A stretch of 64,000 nucleotides of DNA from contig QLIY01000371.1 in NCBI GenBank assembly GCA_003260075.1, positions 80,444 through 144,443 of the forward strand. The letters run 5' to 3'. The notes beneath the pieces were generated by a model. That model saw only the letters and a list, made by a program, of their open reading frames with translations, was not told where the DNA came from and did no database searches. How positions within the stretch are numbered: position 1 is the first letter of the stretch; each line of letters opens with the position of its first letter. Source of the stretch: Phallusia mammillata. Lineage: Eukaryota; Chordata; Ascidiacea; Phlebobranchia; Ascidiidae. Position numbers and translations under genes: made by a program. Shown piece after piece: positions 14,301 through 25,638 of the stretch.

Positions 14301-17300
14301 TGTACTCCAGGTTACACTGGAGATGATTGTTCCATTGGTGAGATTTGAAATCTGGGTTGAATTTGACAAACAATTATTGGCAATTATTTTGTTGAAGTGT
14401 AAATTTTGTTATGACTCTAACATAGATACATGAGACACCCACTATAAAAAGTAGCTAGCTAACAATAAAATTGTTATAGAAGATGTTTTACAAAACTATA
14501 ATCATTAGTGAAGTGAGGCATTTTATAAAACAGTTGACACCATTTTATGCTTGATCACTGACAATTAAATTTTTGAGTAAAATCACTATTACATTTTTGA
14601 AATTTTGCAAATTAAAAAAAGCCTGTGTGGTTATTTAGCAGTGGGATTTAATTCTAATGTTGACCGCTTGTTTTTTTATTTACATGTGCTCTTATGTAAC
14701 AGAGTTAACACCCAACGGAGTTGATTTTCTCTCTAATGAACTTGTGTTGAATTGTAGTTTGGACCAAGTAACTGCCAGGTAAGGCTGATTGAAATAGTCA
14801 TCAAATAATTGCAACAACAGTGCTTGAAATTATTTCTTTAAAATATTTATTTTGTTTGCAAAATAAATTGCATGTATATAGTGCCAAATTATTGTTCAAA
14901 AAAAAGTTTGAAGTTGATAATAAGTCCAAATACAATAAGTTTGAGAAATCAAAATAACTGCAAATAAAACTTTATGGAGTTGTGACAAAAATTTCATTTG
15001 TTTTTCAGCCTTCATGGAGACTACATAAAGAGACTAAACTTTGGTGACATAGATGGATTAGTTTTGCTTGATTCTGAAGGTTCAGCTATCGATGGGTGTC
15101 AAGCTGACTTTGATGAGCAGGAAAATGTGTATAACTTTGATTTCTCTTTGGAATTTGCCCAATGTTCTGCCTCCCAAGAGGTTAGTCTGGAAACCTGAAT
15201 GTGGATGACAAGTGTAGGGTTGGAGTTTTACATTTTTTAGTATGTGTTAGTTTTATTCCTTGAAGTTGCTTTGCACTGGTTTTGCATGTATAGCTATGAT
15301 TTTCCTTATCTTTAGGTTAGACTTTTACATCCCCCTGTAACTAAGAAAGGAAAATATTTTCTCAATACAAAATCAGTCAATGAATTTACATGGAATATAA
15401 ATATTTTACCCAACTGGCATCTTTAGTTCCTTATTTAAATAGAATCTGTAAAAAGATTTTTAAAATCCCTGGAAACAGAAAGCCAACTTGCAATTTTTTA
15501 ATTTTAACAAAACTCTGACTTTTAAAACATCACATATTTTGCAACTTAAATGTTTTTGTGGTTAAGGAATTTAATTTTAAACTTTTCTGTTGTAGGAGAT
15601 CAGTCCGATGTATGTTGTGGTCGATTACATCGTTGCTCCAAAGTTTAAACCGGATGCAAAGGTTGAGAAATGCAACAAGAAAATTCTTCGGTTTGATTGC
15701 ACCTTCCATCGACCAAATATCACAGATACAATGTAGAGTAAACTTTTAATAAGTAGATTAAATAATGTTCCAGCACAACATATGTTGCAGTGTTGGAAAG
15801 TTTAGTTAAAGTTTTCTCTCAATTCCAAATCAATTGTAATATTTCAGATAATTAAACTACATTAAATACACAAAAATTAAATTTTACTGATTGAATCTAC
15901 CAATTAGTGGCAGACCAAGGTTACAAACGGTGTCAAATAATTTATTGTTTCTGTGTTTTAGTGTCAAATATTTTGCCGGAAAAACTTCAGGCCATCTTTC
16001 CTACTCCATCAGTCGTTATGAAAGTGAAATGTTTATGATGAAACAAACCACCTATGACATCACAATCGGTGAAAGGGTGTATATTGGTGTGACACTGAAT
16101 CTGCACAACAACAATTTGTTGTTATTGCAAGTAAGAAACCCCCCCCCCATTGTTTCTGTGTTTTAGTGTCAAATATTTTGCCGGAAAAACTTCAGGTAGT
16201 CTTTCCTACTCCATCAGTCGTTATGAAAGTGAAATGTTTATGACAAAACAAACCACCTATGACATCACAATTGGTGAAAGGGTGTATATTGGTGTAACAC
16301 TGAATCTGCACAACAACAATTTGTTGTTATTGCAAGTAAGAAGCTATGTTTAAAAAAAATACAGGCTTAAACCCCCCCCCCCCTGATGGAATTGTGTTGA
16401 AAGTTATAGGTTGTATTATTTTTATTTAAAATTTAATCTCCCTGCAAAAATAGTTGCTAGCTTCCTTTCTGGTAGTTTCTATTAAATTTATTCCTAATTA
16501 GTGATCTGGCAAAAACAATGTTTCTTACGAAAATTAAGCAGAAATGATTAAATTTGAACTAAATTACTGCGATGAATTATCAAAAAACAAACAAAAAATA
16601 TTCAAAATACTGAATCATAACGAAATTACCGCTATTTTTATTCCGCTATTTCGGCTCACCCCCCCCCCCATTATCACGTTATAACAAGCAATGAATTGAT
16701 GTTTTATTGAAAGAAATGACCATGTGATTCATGTATTTATTTTTAAATGAACACTGTTATGTGTGACGTAACAAGCATCTGACAATAAATGCTGTGTTTT
16801 GCAACTTTCCTTGTTCGGTTGCAGGTTTTTATACCACGAAGAGTTACCTTTTTGTCAAGAACGAAATACCGAAAAATGCCGCAGTAAATTTATTCAGTCA
16901 GATCGAAACGAAATAAATAATTTGCAGAGAACGAATAACGTTTTTCCCCGTTCCATTCGGGCGTGACACGCTTGCAAAATCATTGATCCCCCCCCCCCCA
17001 TTATCACGTTATAACAAGCAATGAATTGATGTTTTATTGAAAGAAAAGACGATGTGATTCATGTATTTATTTTTAAATGAACACTGTTACCCCCCCCCCT
17101 GTATTAAGTTAAGTTCAGTGACAAGCCACACATATTTTGTGATCGTTGTTATTTTCATTGCAGGGTGTGAGTTGTTGGATTTCACCCGAAAAATATTACG
17201 TAGGAATGGATTCTTCGGATTTTTATTACATACTTGAGGACGGGTAAAACGGTTGAGTTTTTTGACGTATGTTTCGAACTTGTGTTTTTGCTATTTATTA

Positions 17301-19903
17301 TTCATTTTAAATAGCAAAACTTTTCTGCATAAACACTAACAAAGTTTGTGCGAAGTTTTTTAATGGCAATACCAAGTTTGTCAGTAAAACTTTTGTACTA
17401 AGTTTTAAATGTCCATGATCCAAACAAAAGTCATTGTTTCATTGCACTGGGAAGTATTCGCGCAATTTAAATGTCGTATTAAGAATAGTGATGGGACGAG
17501 TACCCGGTACTCGGTACTCGGTATCGAACGATTTTCAGTGGTATCGATACTCGTACTCGGTATCGAAATATTTTGTCTCACTTTTCGATACCAACGTGCG
17601 AGTACCAAAGGCCGGTTTACTCCATAAGAATACGGGCAACTTTATGCCAACATTTGCTTCGGACAGCACAAAATTGGAAAAAAAATCCGCCAGTTTACGT
17701 ATATCTTTTTCGCTATCACGATGGAGATTACATTTTTCTGCATGTGTGTCTGTGGACGCCTGTACCCCGACCATGTCAGATAAATTAGCCAGTGATACAC
17801 AACTAAGTACAACACTGTACTTAACTACTCGGTACTCGGTATCGAAGGTATATACATGTGGTACTCGTACCCGGTATCGGTACTCGCTTCAAAACCTGGT
17901 ATCGCCCCATCACTAATTAAGAAAATCCATATGGTAGTGGGAAACGCAAATAGCAACCCTAACAGACGGTTTAAGGTTTGTCTTACTATCAAAGTGTTAT
18001 CAGAAGCGGGATTAAGACAGAAAAATTCAGTTCAGGCCAGTGCCCCCCCCCCGGCCATGGCAGATAAATTAGCCAGTGATACACAACTAAGTACAACACT
18101 GTACTTAAAGTACTCGGTACTCGGTATCGAAGGTATGAAAGGTATATACATGTGGTACTCGTACTCGGTATCAGTACTCGCTTCAAAACCTGGTATCGTC
18201 CCATCACTAATTAAGAAAATCCATATGGTAGTGGAAAACGCAAATAGCAACCCTAACAGACGGTTTAAGGTTTTTCTTATTATCAAAGTGTTATCAGAAG
18301 CGGGATTAAGACAGTAAAATTCAGTTCAGGCAAGTAGTACAAGATATAAATTTGAAACTCTTGTTTTCTGTGTTCTTGAAGATGTCCTGTTGACGACCCG
18401 GAACTCGGCGCCGGAGCAAACCTGGTTTACGCGAGTCACGAATCAAAACACGTGACCTTCTCGTTTCTACCATTTCTATGGAGTCATTCAAGCATGACCC
18501 AACATACGTTGTGGGTTGCCTGTTCAGTTAGAGTCTGTATGTCTGAGGGAAATTCAAACTGCGAAAAGGTTCGAGTTTCATTTTCTTCCGTCACAAATTA
18601 CATGAAAATTTAAAGCCCCGAAACAATAAGTACGAATAAAATCAACATCAATATTACATGAAAAAAATTGTAAGCCTCTTTTTCTCCCGATTGTATATTT
18701 TTTGTCACAGCATCAGTCTGACTTTAATTCAAGTAAGATTGGTTAAATTAAAAATGCATTAATTTGTAATTGCAATTTAATAGTTTTAAAAGGACGGGTT
18801 TGTTGTTGCAGTGCAGGGTTGTTTGTTCGACAATTTAATTTGATTTTTTGATCTGTATATGTTTCTTTTGTGGTTCAGCATTTTTATTTTATTTTTCAGC
18901 ATTGTGACCCCGGCAGAAAGCGAAGGTCGGTTCACGGAGAAAAACAAACTGGAAGAATTATCACCTTGGATCCCTTGATTGTTCGGGACCAGAACAACTG
19001 CCCAGTGGTAAAAAAATTGATACAGTGGCTGCATAAATATATATCTGTAAATTTCACGAAAAGTTGTTTTCACTCTGGATGCTAAAACCAGAATGGAAAA
19101 TCATTTCGTTTGTAAAGTTTCAAACGAAACAATAACAAACTAGACTACCTGTAATCAGTTGTTTACTCTTTCAAACACAGTTTTCGCTTCTCAGTAACTT
19201 GCGAACCACTTTTTAGAACAATCCTTGTTCCCATTCATGTTTTTCTGAAAGGAGCGGAAAATCAACTTGTAGTTGTCCACGAAACATGTATCTGACATCG
19301 GACAAAACCACGTGTGCAGGTAAAATTTCTCAAGAGTACTTTCTCCAAAAAAGGGAAAACTTTAAATTCAGATTAAAATCACTTCGCCGATTGGAAGAAC
19401 ATGTGTGTATTTTTTGTATTTTTCCTTGCTGTCATTGACAAGGTATTTGTCGCTGTGAGATACATTGAAATGTTAAAACAGACAACGATAAATTTATGCA
19501 TAAGCTATTGCTGCCAGGCATAACATCAAATGTATAGAGCTCTTCTGGCAAATGTATTTTATTCCGACGTTTCAACGTCCTATACAGGTTGCCTTCGTCA
19601 GGGTAAATTACACTGAACGCGCATAGTGCAGTGCACGATAAATAAAGGAAAAAAGAATTAAACGCAAGCATTTCACAACGATCTTTATGACTACATTATG
19701 GAGTGTTTGTTCCAGTTTATGTCGTCACACTTTACTTATTATATTTTCTCACATTACTCGCAGATATTGTAGGAAGCTGGTGGATGAGAGATTACATGTG
19801 GCCCGTCCAACTCTTCACTTGCATCACAACCATTATATTGTGGATCGGGTTCCTTGCTGCCTTGTTACGCATTATAGGGAAACGGATTCAAACTTCATTC
19901 TAG
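6414..19903 (+). CDS. Membrane protein: signal, 3x C-type lectin, EGF, ZP domain, EGF, hydrophobic tail
   Basis: Chosen exons: 6414-6465, 7611-7772, 8152-8367, 8932-9096, 9669-9857, 10396-10563, 10809-11024, 14224-14337, 14703-14778, 15009-15180, 15596-15732, 15962-16130, 17164-17243, 18382-18568, 18900-19007, 19217-19319, 19716-19903. All are GT-AG and every junction keeps frame, giving about 833 residues. Domain order: signal peptide (MFKQWLTLLCLFQSTKA), three lectin folds, calcium-binding-type EGF, ZP-N and ZP-C, basic cleavage site, hydrophobic patch, EGF, hydrophobic C-terminus. ZP modules polymerise extracellular matrices such as egg coats or tectorial and mucosal layers. Lectin modules in front suggest glycan binding, so a glycan-binding ZP matrix or coat component is a reasonable inference. 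Exons 7-12 occur twice because of the assembly. I know no vertebrate gene with exactly this order, so I give no symbol. Confidence 0.85.
8461..8735 (+). repeat. Intronic short tandem block, three units
   Basis: A unit ending in CCACATTACAAATCATTTG plus TACCTC(A/G)AGTTT recurs three times, with a G run at about 8551-8560 between the first two. The last two units have no gap between them, so at least part of the array may be real. It lies in the intron after lectin domain 1. A partial copy of the next exon's start (8817-8848) precedes another G run before the real exon at 8932. Confidence 0.5.
8932..9857 (+). CDS. Exons 4-5: C-type lectin domain 2
   Basis: Exon 4 (8932-9096) encodes SEWVEFQNYEYLINF through HCRADGGSLATPM, the alpha-1 and Cys region. 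Exon 5 (9669-9857) encodes YMGLKTDLVWADG and ends DSCGASHGFVCHR, the last two conserved Cys. It is shorter around the long loop than domain 3 and lacks an obvious WND-type motif. The intron holds a duplicated segment joined by a G run at about 9262-9271. Both flanking introns are phase 1, so the domain is a symmetric, shuffle-ready module. Confidence 0.85.
10396..11024 (+). CDS. Exons 6-7: C-type lectin domain 3
   Basis: Exon 6 (10396-10563) encodes VWYEFEGNSYLFRLWRGF and CECEKYKASLVSITSHEE. Exon 7 (10809-11024) encodes LWIGLENFG, FKWSDFGDLSGDTWWN, RCVVAHGFC and CIEQRGYVCERPIG. This is the best-conserved of the three lectin folds. It has an extra Cys pair in the long-loop region. Exon 7 is repeated with about 3% difference at 11528-11743. 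Confidence 0.85.
11060..13933 (+). mobile_element. hAT-family element, ends split by a misplaced haplotype block
   Basis: The left end CAGGGGTGGGCAAACT starts at 11060 and the right end AGTTTGCCCACCCCTG stops at 13933, a perfect 16-bp terminal inverted repeat. The 8-bp flank AGATAAAG occurs on both sides (11052-11059 and 13934-13941), the target duplication size of hAT transposons. What lies between 11099 and 13887 is not the element but the other haplotype's lectin-to-ZP exons, inserted by the assembly. That second copy has an empty site at about 11766. Only about 40 bp at each end of the element is present. Confidence 0.75.
11109..13886 (+). repeat. Second copy of the lectin 3 to ZP exons, probably the other haplotype
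   Basis: It starts after a G run and stops at a single N (13887). It holds the tail of exon 6 (11109-11153), exon 7 (11528-11743), the EGF exon (12079-12192), ZP exons 12551-12626, 12891-13062 and 13477-13613, and the start of the next (13843-13886). Exon lengths equal those of the other copy exactly, and the few substitutions are mostly conservative. Introns differ by indels and by the hAT insertion. I infer an allele placed in tandem. A true segmental duplication is possible but would not explain the G run and N at its ends. Confidence 0.65.
14224..16130 (+). CDS. Exons 8-12: EGF-like domain and ZP-N with start of ZP-C
   Basis: Exon 8 (14224-14337) is a calcium-binding-type EGF (DVNDCSEDSCLNQGLC, CLCTPGYTGDDC). 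Exons 9-11 (14703-14778, 15009-15180, 15596-15732) give ZP-N: LNCSLDQVTAR, LLDSEGSAIDGC, FSLEFAQC, YVVVDYIVAP and ILRFDCTFHRP, with Cys spacing typical of the module. Exon 12 (15962-16130) opens ZP-C (YESEMF, ITIGERVYIGVTLNL). The start of exon 8 is duplicated at 14187 before an N at 14203. Exon 12 is repeated at 16167-16335 after a C run. Confidence 0.85.
16339..17163. repeat. Intron with gap-joined duplicates
   Basis: No exon lies here. C runs at about 16373-16382, 16661-16669, 16988-16999 and 17091-17098 join repeated segments; for example, the block starting ATTATCACGTTATAACAAGC at about 16670 reappears at about 17000. These are C rather than the G used elsewhere. Confidence 0.5.
17164..18568 (+). 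CDS. Exons 13-14: ZP-C subdomain
   Basis: Exon 13 (17164-17243) encodes GVSCWISPEKYYVGMDSS and ends on two bases of a Gly codon. Exon 14 (18382-18568) completes it and reads CPVDDPELGAGANLVYAS, FSFLPFLW, LWVACSVRVC and GNSNCEK. The C-P-x-D-D-P start, the F-x-F-x-x-F core and the C-x-V-x-V-C end are diagnostic of ZP-C. Both splice phases fit. Confidence 0.9.
17486..17915. mobile_element. hAT-type MITE with CGGTACTCGGTATCGA core
   Basis: Ends are TAGTGATGGGACGAGTACC and GGTATCGCCCCATCACTA. The 8-bp flank ATTAAGAA occurs at 17478-17485 and 17916-17923. The interior is built from degenerate tandem units around GTACTCGGTATCGA. It has no transposase and lies in a ZP intron. The right half reappears at about 18052-18208 after a C run, as part of a longer duplicated block (to about 18320). 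Confidence 0.8.
18900..19319 (+). CDS. Exons 15-16: furin site, hydrophobic patch and second EGF
   Basis: Exon 15 (18900-19007) encodes HCDPGRKRRSVHGE, a consensus proprotein-convertase site (RKRR), followed by GRIITLDPLIV, which matches the external hydrophobic patch that ZP proteins use to control polymerisation. Exon 16 (19217-19319) encodes NNPCSHSCFSERSGKSTC, then CPRNMYLTSDKTTC, a six-Cys EGF. Having an EGF between the patch and the membrane segment is unusual. Confidence 0.85.
19474..19645 (-). mobile_element. Repeat of the GACGTTTC family with hammerhead motif
   Basis: This intron repeat contains the block GCTATTGCTGCCAGGCATAA, then GAGCTCTTCTGG, then a hammerhead-like core on the minus strand at 19565-19601 (CTGACGA, stem II, GAAAC, GTC). 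CTGACGA fits the CUGANGA consensus. Related copies lie at about 19940-20040, 51240-51360, 52806-52960, 58730-58805, 58880-58990 and 62096-62200. Confidence 0.6.
19716..19903 (+). CDS. Exon 17: hydrophobic C-terminal tail with stop
   Basis: The acceptor TTGTTCCAG at 19715 leaves the correct phase (split Val). The exon encodes two hydrophobic stretches, VYVVTLYLLYFLTLLADIVG and LFTCITTIILWIGFLAALL, separated by a short aromatic-basic linker, and ends GKRIQTSF-stop. One or both could span the membrane. ZP proteins usually have one. A second copy of the 3' half of this exon follows a C run at about 20044-20051. Confidence 0.75.
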
Positions 19904-21758
19904 CAATTCTCCTTACAAGTGATGTCACCACAACCCCCCCCCCCTTCTGGCAAATGTATTTTATTCCGACGTTTCAACGTCCTATACAGGTCGCCTTCGG
20001 CAGGGTAAATTACACTGAACGCGCATAGTGCAGTGCACGATTAGCCCCCCCCCCTCACTTGCATCACAACCATTATATTGTGGGTCGGGTTCCTTGCTGC
20101 CGTGTTACGCATTATAGGGAAACGGATTCAAACTTCCTTCTAGCAATTCCCCTCACATGTGATGTCACCACAAGACGGGTTCCCGACACGTTTTTGTGAA
20201 ACTAACCATGAATATTTTTTTTCCGGGCCTCCTTGTCACTAAAATGAAACTGAACGTGAGGGAACAGCCACAATTATGTTGCGTAATGTATATCGATAAA
20301 TTGATGCTTCGACAAAATATTAAAACTATAAAACCTGGATATTAAAACGTGGGAACGATGTAAAAACTTATTGTTGTGTAAATGTAAGATGTTTGTTTTT
20401 GGGGGCACAACTTGCCACCCTATAGCAAGACTGGTTGTGTTTTTAAATTCCCAAGTTAAACACCAACAAACTGTGTTTTACTTAATTTTAATTCTATTTT
20501 TTCAAATTTGTTTTACTTTTTTAATTTAAAATTTAATTCTTAAGTAAAACACCGCAACTGTAAAACATTCCGGTTAAAACGTTCCTTCGCTCAATCCAGA
20601 CTATGTCGCCATTTAATAATTAATTGCGTCGAATATGAAACGTACTTTATTGTCTTGTATCTCATGTTGTTCGTTTTTGTGTTTTGTTTGTGAAACGACA
20701 ATCGATTGCCCAAATATAGACGGAAAGATATCAACGATTCCAGAACGTTGAATAAAGCCACATAATGACATTATTGTTTACGTCACAGAAGTGCGATAAT
20801 GACTCTAACAGCCTCAACAACATGAGAGGGTGCTCGTGCGCCCCTCCGTTGCTTAGCAACACGCCGAAATGTGAATGGTTGTTGGGTGTCGGAGTTTTAA
20901 ACTGGGCCGAAGTTTCGACATAACTGAAAAAGTTGGTTTTATATTGCGAGGAATTATTTGCTGAGTTTTTTTTTGCGATATTATACCCAAGTATTCATTC
21001 GCGCAGTAAAACCCAGACTAGCTGACAATGAAAGGCGAAGTAGAGTGGCATACTTAATACGCAGTAACAGCAGTTGCTTGCTTAGGTCTTCATGCGATTA
21101 ATTTTTGATGATGTTCATACGAGTTTCTGCCGCACCTGGTGACTTCAGTGTGCGAGGTTCGTTCAGATGCGACCAACCTTCCAGCGTTTGTTGCTTCGGT
21201 TTCAGATCTGACAGGTTTAGTCTGACTTAAAGTGCCCTTAAGATTTATAGGAATTCTGTACTGTTTGAACACGGTTGAGAGATTGTAAAGCTTAGTGCAA
21301 ACCCCCCCCCCGATGCGACCAACCTTCCAGCGTTTGTTGCTTCGGTTTCAGATCTGACAAGTTTAGTCTGACTTAAAGTGCCCTTAAGATTTATAGGAAT
21401 TCTGTACAGTTTGAACACGGTTGAGAGATTGTAAAGCTTAGTGCAAGGTTGAACAATGTTGTGCAATATGTTGTAGGGCAGCTGAGTAATTCGTGATAGA
21501 ACCGAGTTTTAAACTAGCATTGTTCGGTGAATCGCAACAAACTTATTTTTTTGTGATGTGTTTGAAACTCACTTCTGAGCAGTTGTTGACTGCACAAGGC
21601 TCGTTTAAAAACCCGCTTTAAAAGTGGGCTTGAGATTTATACATGCAGTGCGAACAGAGAAATACTTTTTACATTGTACGTTATTTTTAAGCTTTAGTAA
21701 GGAACCTTCGGCTTTCTGATGACTAATTAGCTTTTAACGTTAGAAAATTCGGACAGAA
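19904..21758. other. 3' flank of the lectin-ZP gene and 5' flank of the ADGRV1-like gene
   Basis: No further exons are seen. A possible polyadenylation signal AATAAA is at 20751-20756. C runs at about 19935, 20044 and 21301-21310 join duplicated blocks; 21150-21300 repeats at 21311-21460. The segment just before 21759 should contain the promoter and 5' UTR of the next gene. I see no clear core promoter motif. Confidence 0.4.
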
Positions 21759-24700
21759 ATGCGTCAACAATGCCGCCTTGTGACGTTACTTCTTTTGTTT
21801 GGGGTTATTCGGGGTCAGTTTGTCCATTTTGTTCAAAGCGACTACGGAAATTTGAATGAATCAGATTATGGATTTGTTACCTTGGCCGTTGAGAAGGTTG
21901 GAGAAACCGACGAACCTTTCAGTGTGATAATCGAGGTAAAGTTTTCGAGTATATTTGTTTTCATTTTTCTTCGCAAAGGGTTTCGTCAGATTTGAAGGGC
22001 GAAACCAAGGCTACTTATTTCTGAGTTTGCAACATTTACGTAACATAGCATATTGACATAAACACAACAACAATTAACAATAATCTTTGTCTTGATACAT
22101 AAGCTGTTGCTGCCAGGCATAATATTAGCTTTATAGAGCATTACAAAACGTTGGTGCCAAAATATAATAGCCAGAAGAGCCCTATAAATTTGATATTTGC
22201 CCTGAGTTCTGTGAGCAGTTTTCCCACTAAAATATAATAATTCATTTATGATTTCTATTGAAAATTGAATTGTGATGTCAATGGCAACAATAATGGCGCG
22301 TAAAATTTTCGCCGAAATCGTTTGTTGTAATTTTCTGATGGAGTCGCGTTATATTTCGCCGTTATGTTGTAGGTGGATGGAGCAGATGATTTTTCAAGTA
22401 GTGCTTGGCCTCTATTCTTCCCCACAACATTGAATCACTCCGACACACGAGTTGTTGATGTGACGGTGTTCAACGATGATTTGCCGGAAAATGATGAAAC
22501 TTTTGTGTGAGTTGAAACTTTTATAGAAGCGCTCAGCCGTTACAACAATACGCGTAATGTGTAATGTGGCCAGACATGGGGTCGAATACACGCGTCCTGT
22601 ATTCGGATACTTACGAATACCGGCATGATTGTATTCGAATTCATGAATACTTTGGTAATTTTTGAGTGACAGCAATTCGAATGGTATTCGAATAAAACGA
22701 GTCAAGTATTTGTATTCATGAATTGTTGACCAAACTACAACGACAAGTAATTCGAATACTATTCGAATAAACCAAGGCATGTATTCGTATTCATGAATTC
22801 TACGCACTTTTTAAAGTTCGGCAATTCGAATTGTATTCGAATAATGCGAGTCAGGTATTCGTATTCACGAATTGTTTCGTAATGTTAAGGTGGCAGCAAT
22901 TCGAATTGTATTCGAATAAAGCGTGTCAAGTATTAGTATTCATGAATAGTTGACCAAAAAACAACAACGTGTAATTTGAATACTATTCGAATAAACCCCA
23001 AGCGTGTATTCGTATTCATCAATACTTCGTACTTTTTGAGATGAAGCAATCCGAATTGTATTTGAATTAATAGTTGTAGTTATTTGTATTCACAAATTGT
23101 TCAGTTGTTGTAAGAAGCAAACAATTCGAATGCACCGATTCGGATATTTGTAGTTGCGGAAAATAAAAGAAATAAAATGCCCCGAAACTTAAAAGGTATT
23201 CGATCAAAAAGTAACATGGGTTTATGAATTGCAAATTTGTTGGTAAAAATGTAAACCAACGAGCTTTTTTGCCACATTAGCTTGACTGATTTAAGTCTCC
23301 GTGATAAAAATTTCACCAAATTTACATGAAATGTTTGCTTCATGAACACGCTATAGCACCTGTCATGTGCTGAGAACAACCCAATGCAAGCTTTGTTACA
23401 CAATTCCATTTATGTAACGTCACAATTAAACTTCTATATGTCATTGTTTCGTAACATAAACAAAAACTTGTCAAATCAGGTCACATTCACTGCCAATTTG
23501 AATTGTATTCGAATCTATTTGGCAAAAATATGTAGCAAAATATTCTCGACTACTTCTAGTCTGGAGGTAATCGACAATTCGAATTGTATTCGTAAAAATG
23601 TAGTCATGTATTCGATTTTACGTATCTTACGTTGTCAAAGGCTGACAACAATTCGAATTGTATTCGTAAAAATGTAGTCATGTATTCGATTTTACGTATC
23701 TTACGTTGCCAAAGGCTGACAACAATTCGAATTGTATTCGTAAAAATGTAGTCATGTATTCGATTTTACGTATCTTACGTTGCCAAAGGCTGACAACAAT
23801 TCGAATTGTATTCGTAAAAATGTAGTCATGTATTCGATTTTACGAATTGTTACCTTGCCAAAGGCCGACAACAATTCGAATTGTATTCGTAAAAAATCTC
23901 ATGTATTCGAATTTGCAAATTCTTAGGTTGGCCAAAACCTACAACAATTTTAATTGTATTCGAATAAATTTACTCAAGTTTTTGTATTCATGAATTGTTG
24001 GTTCAAAAGTTAACTTCAACTATTCGAATTGTATTCATGCACTATCGAACGAAATCCAAAATCATTCGAATACAGCACGAAGGTGGCAAAACCTGTATTC
24101 GAATGCATTCGAATACGAATGACGAATACGAATGGCCCCATGTCTGAATGTGGCTACTCTAGCCTATACTAAAAACGTTTCGTCACCAGTCGCACATTAC
24201 TACACTTACAGATTACATCTTTTGAAGTTGCACAGTTTGGTATGACTACAACAGTTAAATCTATTGCCCAAGCCAATAAAATTGAAACACAGTTGTAGGA
24301 TTTATTGTTCATTTTTTATTTCAGTTTCACTCTGCGATCGACAAGTAGTTCAATTTCGGTCGATGAGCCATCAACAACTCGTGTGACAATTCCAGCCAAC
24401 GATGATCCTAATGGAATTGTTGGTTTTGCTTCCGTAAGTATTGAACTAGGTGGAACTGGATTTTTGTTGAACTATTTTTGTAAAAGTTTGCAGAATGTGA
24501 TCAACCTCAAACAAATCTTTGAATAAATTTTTGAGCCATGTATTAAACAAGTATGGGAATGTGTATTTGTGACCCATTTTACCAAGCTTTTTATATTTCA
24601 ATTTACTGGAATATGCAAATCCCTATCATCAGAAAATAGTTTATGAGTTTCACAATTACTTACAATTAAAATGTGATTACTGGGAACCATTATAATGTGA

Positions 24701-25638
24701 GCATTTTCTGAAACTGACTGTTTATGAGCATTTAACCAATTTGTCTTTGAACTGGTGTGATGATAGACAAAAGATTCCTTGCTTTTAAAACACTTGAAGT
24801 TTTGCAAACATTTTGCCCACCAGAATGACAGGGCTTCTTCAGAGCAATGAAGTGAATTTGTACAAACACACAAGCAATACATAACATGTGACAACCTTTA
24901 ATGTTCAGACTTCAACAATATATGTAGAGGAAGAAAGTGGAGAGAATCGCACGATCACAATTTCCCTGATACGACAACGAGGAACTTTCAACGATGTTTC
25001 AGTGACTTATGAAATAACTCAACTGACCTCTGGGGGTTCAGAGGTAATTATCTAGTTTCCAATATGCCTGTCAACTATGTGGTTTTGGTAAGACATAAAT
25101 TCATCCCTGGAATCAGCCCTGTAATGTCAATGCTTGTGGTTCTGGATTTTAAGTCTGGGTTAACATGTTTTACTTTTTTTCATGTCTAAAATATAGCACA
25201 CAAAGGCTTAGGACATGGTTTGTTTACAATGTGGTAACATAATAAACCTTAATTTAGTGAAAAACCAACCTTGATGATTCCATACTAACTCCAGCAGTTA
25301 AAATACAATGGAGTATCAAATGAGAAATGAAATTACCATGTTAATATTTTTCCCAAAGTTGCCTGTGGATGACGATTTGTTTCCTGCTGGTGGAGAAGTC
25401 ATTTTTGACGATGGAGAGAACAAGAAAGATCTGATAATATTTGTCAAAGATGACAAGGTTGGGATAAAGATTTTATTCATGTTTATCTGCATTTAATAAA
25501 AATGTAAATTGTAAAACAGGTCCCAGAAAATGAAGAAGAATTTGTTCTGAGATTAGTGGAAGGCAACAATGGGTTGGAAGTGAATAAAACTTTAAATGAG
25601 GTGAACATTGTTGTCGGAGGAAATGACAGCCCACTAAG
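21759..25638 (+). CDS. Exons 1-6: signal peptide, Calx-beta 1-2
   Basis: Exons 21759-21935, 22373-22506, 24325-24433, 24909-25043, 25359-25457, 25520-25638. All phases fit. Typical Calx-beta marks are VFNDDLPENDETFV (acidic calcium loop and E-x-F), ANDDPNGIVGF, then YVEEESGENRTITISLIRQRG and VKDDKVPENEEEFVL. Mature sequence starts near QFVHFVQSDYG. The end of exon 6 is repeated at 25736-25776 after a G run. Confidence 0.85.

Noticed and set aside
22412-22807. 131-residue minus-strand frame with IHEYEY repeats
   Set aside because: It is translation of the ATTCGAATTGTATTCG satellite inside a hAT-type element.
23575-23880. CRISPR-like array of four regular repeats
   Set aside because: There are no unique spacers between repeats; units are contiguous, the genome is eukaryotic and the block is part of a transposon.
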